37,661 nt of DNA from Clostridiales bacterium (GTDB lineage: Bacteria; Bacillota; Clostridia; Lachnospirales; CAG-274), in contig JAJPZT010000076.1 of the NCBI GenBank assembly GCA_021204175.1, positions 1 through 37,661 of the forward strand. The letters are read 5' to 3'. A program made the translations under genes and the position numbers. Positions 35,568 to 37,661 of this stretch are shown here, piece by piece. Each line of letters begins with the position of its first letter. Positions within the stretch are counted from its first letter, which is position 1. The notes under the pieces are model-generated. The model ran no database searches. It had not been told where the DNA came from and worked only from the letters and a program-made list of their open reading frames with translations.

Positions 35568-36203
35568 TTATTTAAGTTCTAACTCTTTCAAACCTTTTAT
35601 GATTTCCGTAATTCTGTCGTGCTTAAGCTTCATACTCACTCTGTTTACGGCAAGCCTTGCGGAAAGAGGACAAACCTCCTCCAAAACCTCAAGTCCGTTG
35701 GCTTTAAGGGTTGAGCCTGTTTCCACAATGTCAAGAATTACGTCTGAAAGCCCTACAACGGGAGCAAGCTCCACAGAGCCGTTAAGCTTTATAAGCTCCA
35801 CTGTCTGGTGCTTCTTATTATAATAAAAGTCCTTGGCTATGTTTAAATATTTCGTGGCAACTCTCAGATCCTGCTTATCCAAAATTTCTCTTGCTTCGGG
35901 CTTGCCTGCTACAGCAAAGCGGCATTTTCCGAAACCCAAATCCAAAACCTGATATAAATTTCTGTTTTCTTCCAAAAGAGTGTCAAGCCCCACTATGCCT
36001 ATATCGGCTGCGCCGTGTTCCACATATGTAGGCACGTCCTGAGCCTTGGCAAGGAAAAAACGGCACTTAATATCTTCATTTACAAAAATCAGCTTACGGC
36101 TGTCTTCCTTCATTTCTTCGCAGTGTATGCCTGTTTTGCCCAAAGCCTCCATAGCCTTTTCAGCCAAACGCCCCTTGGCAAGAGCAAATGTCAGATATTC
36201 CAT
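35568..36203 (-). CDS. hisG: ATP phosphoribosyltransferase, short form catalytic subunit
   Basis: First step of histidine synthesis: joins ATP and PRPP. The 211 residues stop after the catalytic core and lack the C-terminal ACT-like regulatory domain, so this is the short form that needs HisZ. Seen: FALAKGRLAEKAMEALGKTG, GAADIGIVGLDTL, RVATKYLNIAKDF and the PRPP loop DVILDIVETGSTLKANGL. Its start directly abuts the hisZ stop. Confidence 0.97.
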   Translation of the reverse strand: MEYLTFALAKGRLAEKAMEALGKTGIHCEEMKEDSRKLIFVNEDIKCRFFLAKAQDVPTYVEHGAADIGIVGLDTLLEENRNLYQVLDLGFGKCRFAVAGKPEAREILDKQDLRVATKYLNIAKDFYYNKKHQTVELIKLNGSVELAPVVGLSDVILDIVETGSTLKANGLEVLEEVCPLSARLAVNRVSMKLKHDRITEIIKGLKELELK

Positions 36204-37457
36204 TTAATTTTCCTCCGCTTCCAAGAGTTCGGAAAGACCCACAACCGTTTCTTCCCCTTCGCTCACATTATATATTTTAACACTTTCGCTGTCTTTAAAA
36301 TACAAAACCCCTACAAAGCCCTTTTTCTCGGCATATTCAAGACCCTCGTCTATACTGCCGTAAAAATTCTCTATGTTCATTCCGTTTTTTCTTAAGGCTA
36401 TGCCTGCTGAAAGAGCCGCACCCTTAGCCTTTTCTTCATAAACAAGAAGAGTGTCGGCTTTTTTGTCTTTAAAGCTTATGCCGTTAGCCTTAAGAACGGA
36501 AATAAGCTCGTTTATTTTAAGAATAAAGCCTATTGCCTGAAAATCTCTGCCGAAGCTTGCTGAAAGCCTGTCATAGCGTCCGCCGCTTAAAATAGAATAG
36601 CCTGAGCCCAAAGCGTAGCCTCTGAAAATTATGCCTGTGTAATAGTCAAGCTGGGGAACGATTCCCAAATCAAAGCATATATATTTGTCAAAGCCGCAGT
36701 CCTTCAAAGCGTCATAGAGCTTTTTCATATATTTAACTGCATTTAAAGGCTTTTCGGTCTTAAAAATTTTTTCAGCCTTTTCAAGAACCTCAATTCCGCC
36801 TAAATATAAGGGCAGAGAGCACAAAAATTCCTTAATTTCCCCTTCTGCATCTATGTTTTCTATAATTTCCGAAACCCCTACATAGTTTTTATCGGCAACA
36901 GCAGACTTAATTTTTTCCGCTGTTTCGCCGAAAACCCCTGCTTCTGAAAGTGCGCCCTCCAAAAATTCCGAATGACCTATATCGATTTTAAAATCATCTA
37001 AGCCCAAATTCAAAAGAGCCGAAATTGCGCAGATTAAAACCTCGCAGTCGCCGTCAATGCCCTCAATGCCCAAAAGCTCGATTCCGGCTTGGGTCATTTC
37101 CCTGAGCTTGCCCTGATTTTTTTCATTATATCTGAACATATTTTCAACATAATAAAATCTCAAAGGCAGGTCGCTGTCGGAATAGCCCGTTGCCGCCATA
37201 CGGCAGATAGGCGGGGTCATATCGGAACGCAAAACCAAAATATCCCCCTCACGGGATAAAAATCTGTATTTTTCGGTGTCAGCCTCAGAGGTGGTTTTAA
37301 ACACCTCCGAATATTCAAGGGTCGGCGTACTGACACGTCTGTATCCGTTGCTTAAAAAGGCAGTTTCTGCAATTTTTTCAATACCTCTTTTATAGGCAAA
37401 CTCTTCGGGGTTAAAATCCTTAACGCCCTCGGGGGTATGCAGTTTTTTATTAATCAT
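36204..37457 (-). CDS. hisZ: ATP phosphoribosyltransferase regulatory subunit
   Basis: A histidyl-tRNA-synthetase paralogue that activates short HisG and mediates histidine feedback. The 417 residues have the class II synthetase core (TPEGVKDFNPEE, LRSDMTPPICRMAA, RFYYVENMFRYNEKNQGKLREM and SGGRYDRLSASFG) and a C-terminal region resembling the anticodon domain but reduced. Position before short hisG decides HisZ over HisS. The ATG at 37457 follows AGGGAG; the in-frame upstream extension to 37565 starts at the predicted transcript start and lacks a binding site. Confidence 0.94.
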   Translation of the reverse strand: MINKKLHTPEGVKDFNPEEFAYKRGIEKIAETAFLSNGYRRVSTPTLEYSEVFKTTSEADTEKYRFLSREGDILVLRSDMTPPICRMAATGYSDSDLPLRFYYVENMFRYNEKNQGKLREMTQAGIELLGIEGIDGDCEVLICAISALLNLGLDDFKIDIGHSEFLEGALSEAGVFGETAEKIKSAVADKNYVGVSEIIENIDAEGEIKEFLCSLPLYLGGIEVLEKAEKIFKTEKPLNAVKYMKKLYDALKDCGFDKYICFDLGIVPQLDYYTGIIFRGYALGSGYSILSGGRYDRLSASFGRDFQAIGFILKINELISVLKANGISFKDKKADTLLVYEEKAKGAALSAGIALRKNGMNIENFYGSIDEGLEYAEKKGFVGVLYFKDSESVKIYNVSEGEETVVGLSELLEAEEN

Positions 37458-37560
37458 AGTTAATCTCCCTTTCACAGTTTCGCTTGGCTTAAAACAAAAG
37501 CAAAGCGGTGAATAAAAGCCGAAAACATAATGCAAAAGCTTTTTGCATCTGAATTTCATT
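37458..37560 (-). promoter_or_regulatory. Leader of the his operon with a palindrome
   Basis: The roughly 100-base leader holds the near-perfect palindrome TGCAAAAGCTTTTTGCA (37531-37547) and a second hairpin, CGCTT-N-GCTT with AAGC-N-AAGCG, just before the ribosome binding site. No T-box core and no run of His codons were found, so control is likely by a protein at the palindrome or by feedback on HisGZ. Confidence 0.4.
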
Positions 37561-37567
37561 AACAACT

Positions 37568-37596
37568 ATTATATTATTACTTAAGGCTTTTGTCAA
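37568..37596 (-). promoter_or_regulatory. Sigma-A promoter of the his operon
   Basis: Perfect consensus on the minus strand: TTGACA (37591-37596), 17-base spacer, TATAAT (37568-37573). Transcription should start near 37561. Confidence 0.92.
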
Positions 37597-37661
37597 TGTT
37601 TTACGAGACTTAGGTGTGGACACAATGCGCATATTATATTTTTACAAAAAATCAAGAACGG

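Noticed and set aside
37458-37565. N-terminal extension of hisZ or a his leader peptide
   Set aside because: The extension begins upstream of the predicted transcript start, has no ribosome site, and contains only one His codon, so it is neither a real start nor a classic attenuator peptide.

Overview
The window looks like chromosomal DNA from a low-to-mid GC, spore-forming, anaerobic Firmicute of class Clostridia, most likely an Oscillospiraceae/Ruminococcus-type gut or rumen bacterium. The signs are the spoIIGA-sigE pair, a SleC-like spore cortex-lytic protein, a Phe T-box leader, consensus sigma-A promoters, GGAGG-type ribosome binding sites, AzlCD, and a small secreted protein with both a cohesin and a dockerin module, the hallmark of cellulosome-forming Ruminococcus/Clostridium relatives. 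No rRNA, tRNA, CRISPR array, insertion sequence or prophage block was seen.

Layout. 88-5040 (minus): a Phe-specific T-box leader with a perfect promoter drives pheS-pheT, followed closely by a secreted polysaccharide deacetylase. 5091-7005 (plus): rpsB-tsf with a structured 5' leader and a strong terminator. 7021-12821: accessory genes, namely a lone holin-like membrane protein, a large internally duplicated lipoprotein, the SleC-like protein, a DUF624 (YesL-type) membrane protein and an HD-domain protein preceded by an 11-codon leader ORF. 12844-13801 (minus): the cohesin-dockerin protein with its own promoter and terminator. 13871-23481 (plus): a nine-gene, tightly overlapping run: TrmH-type methyltransferase, acyltransferase, dCMP deaminase, polA, coaE, lytic transglycosylase, orphan solute-binding lipoprotein, GalT-like HIT-family enzyme and ddl. 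It mixes DNA synthesis, coenzyme A and cell-wall functions. 23588-25662 (plus): a ComEC-like metallo-beta-lactamase lipoprotein, then azlCD. 25663-28612 (minus): metA (predicted acetyl-CoA type), an HMA metal-binding protein, and the spoIIGA-sigE sporulation pair. 28774-30390 (plus): gdhA with a perfect promoter and a long leader that can fold into competing hairpins. 30417-30717 (minus): a small AT-rich frameshifted ORF. 30797-37596 (minus): a histidine operon in the order hisZ-G-D-B-H-A-F-I-E, with hisC and a histidinol-phosphate phosphatase absent.

How it fits together: most of the window is core metabolism (His, Met and Glu synthesis; Phe-tRNA charging; translation factors) with sporulation control. 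The parts most worth a second look are the cohesin-dockerin adaptor, the gdhA leader, the structured rpsB leader, the duplicated lipoprotein, and the lone holin gene with a palindrome over its promoter. All product calls are read from motifs in the translated sequence; no database search was run.
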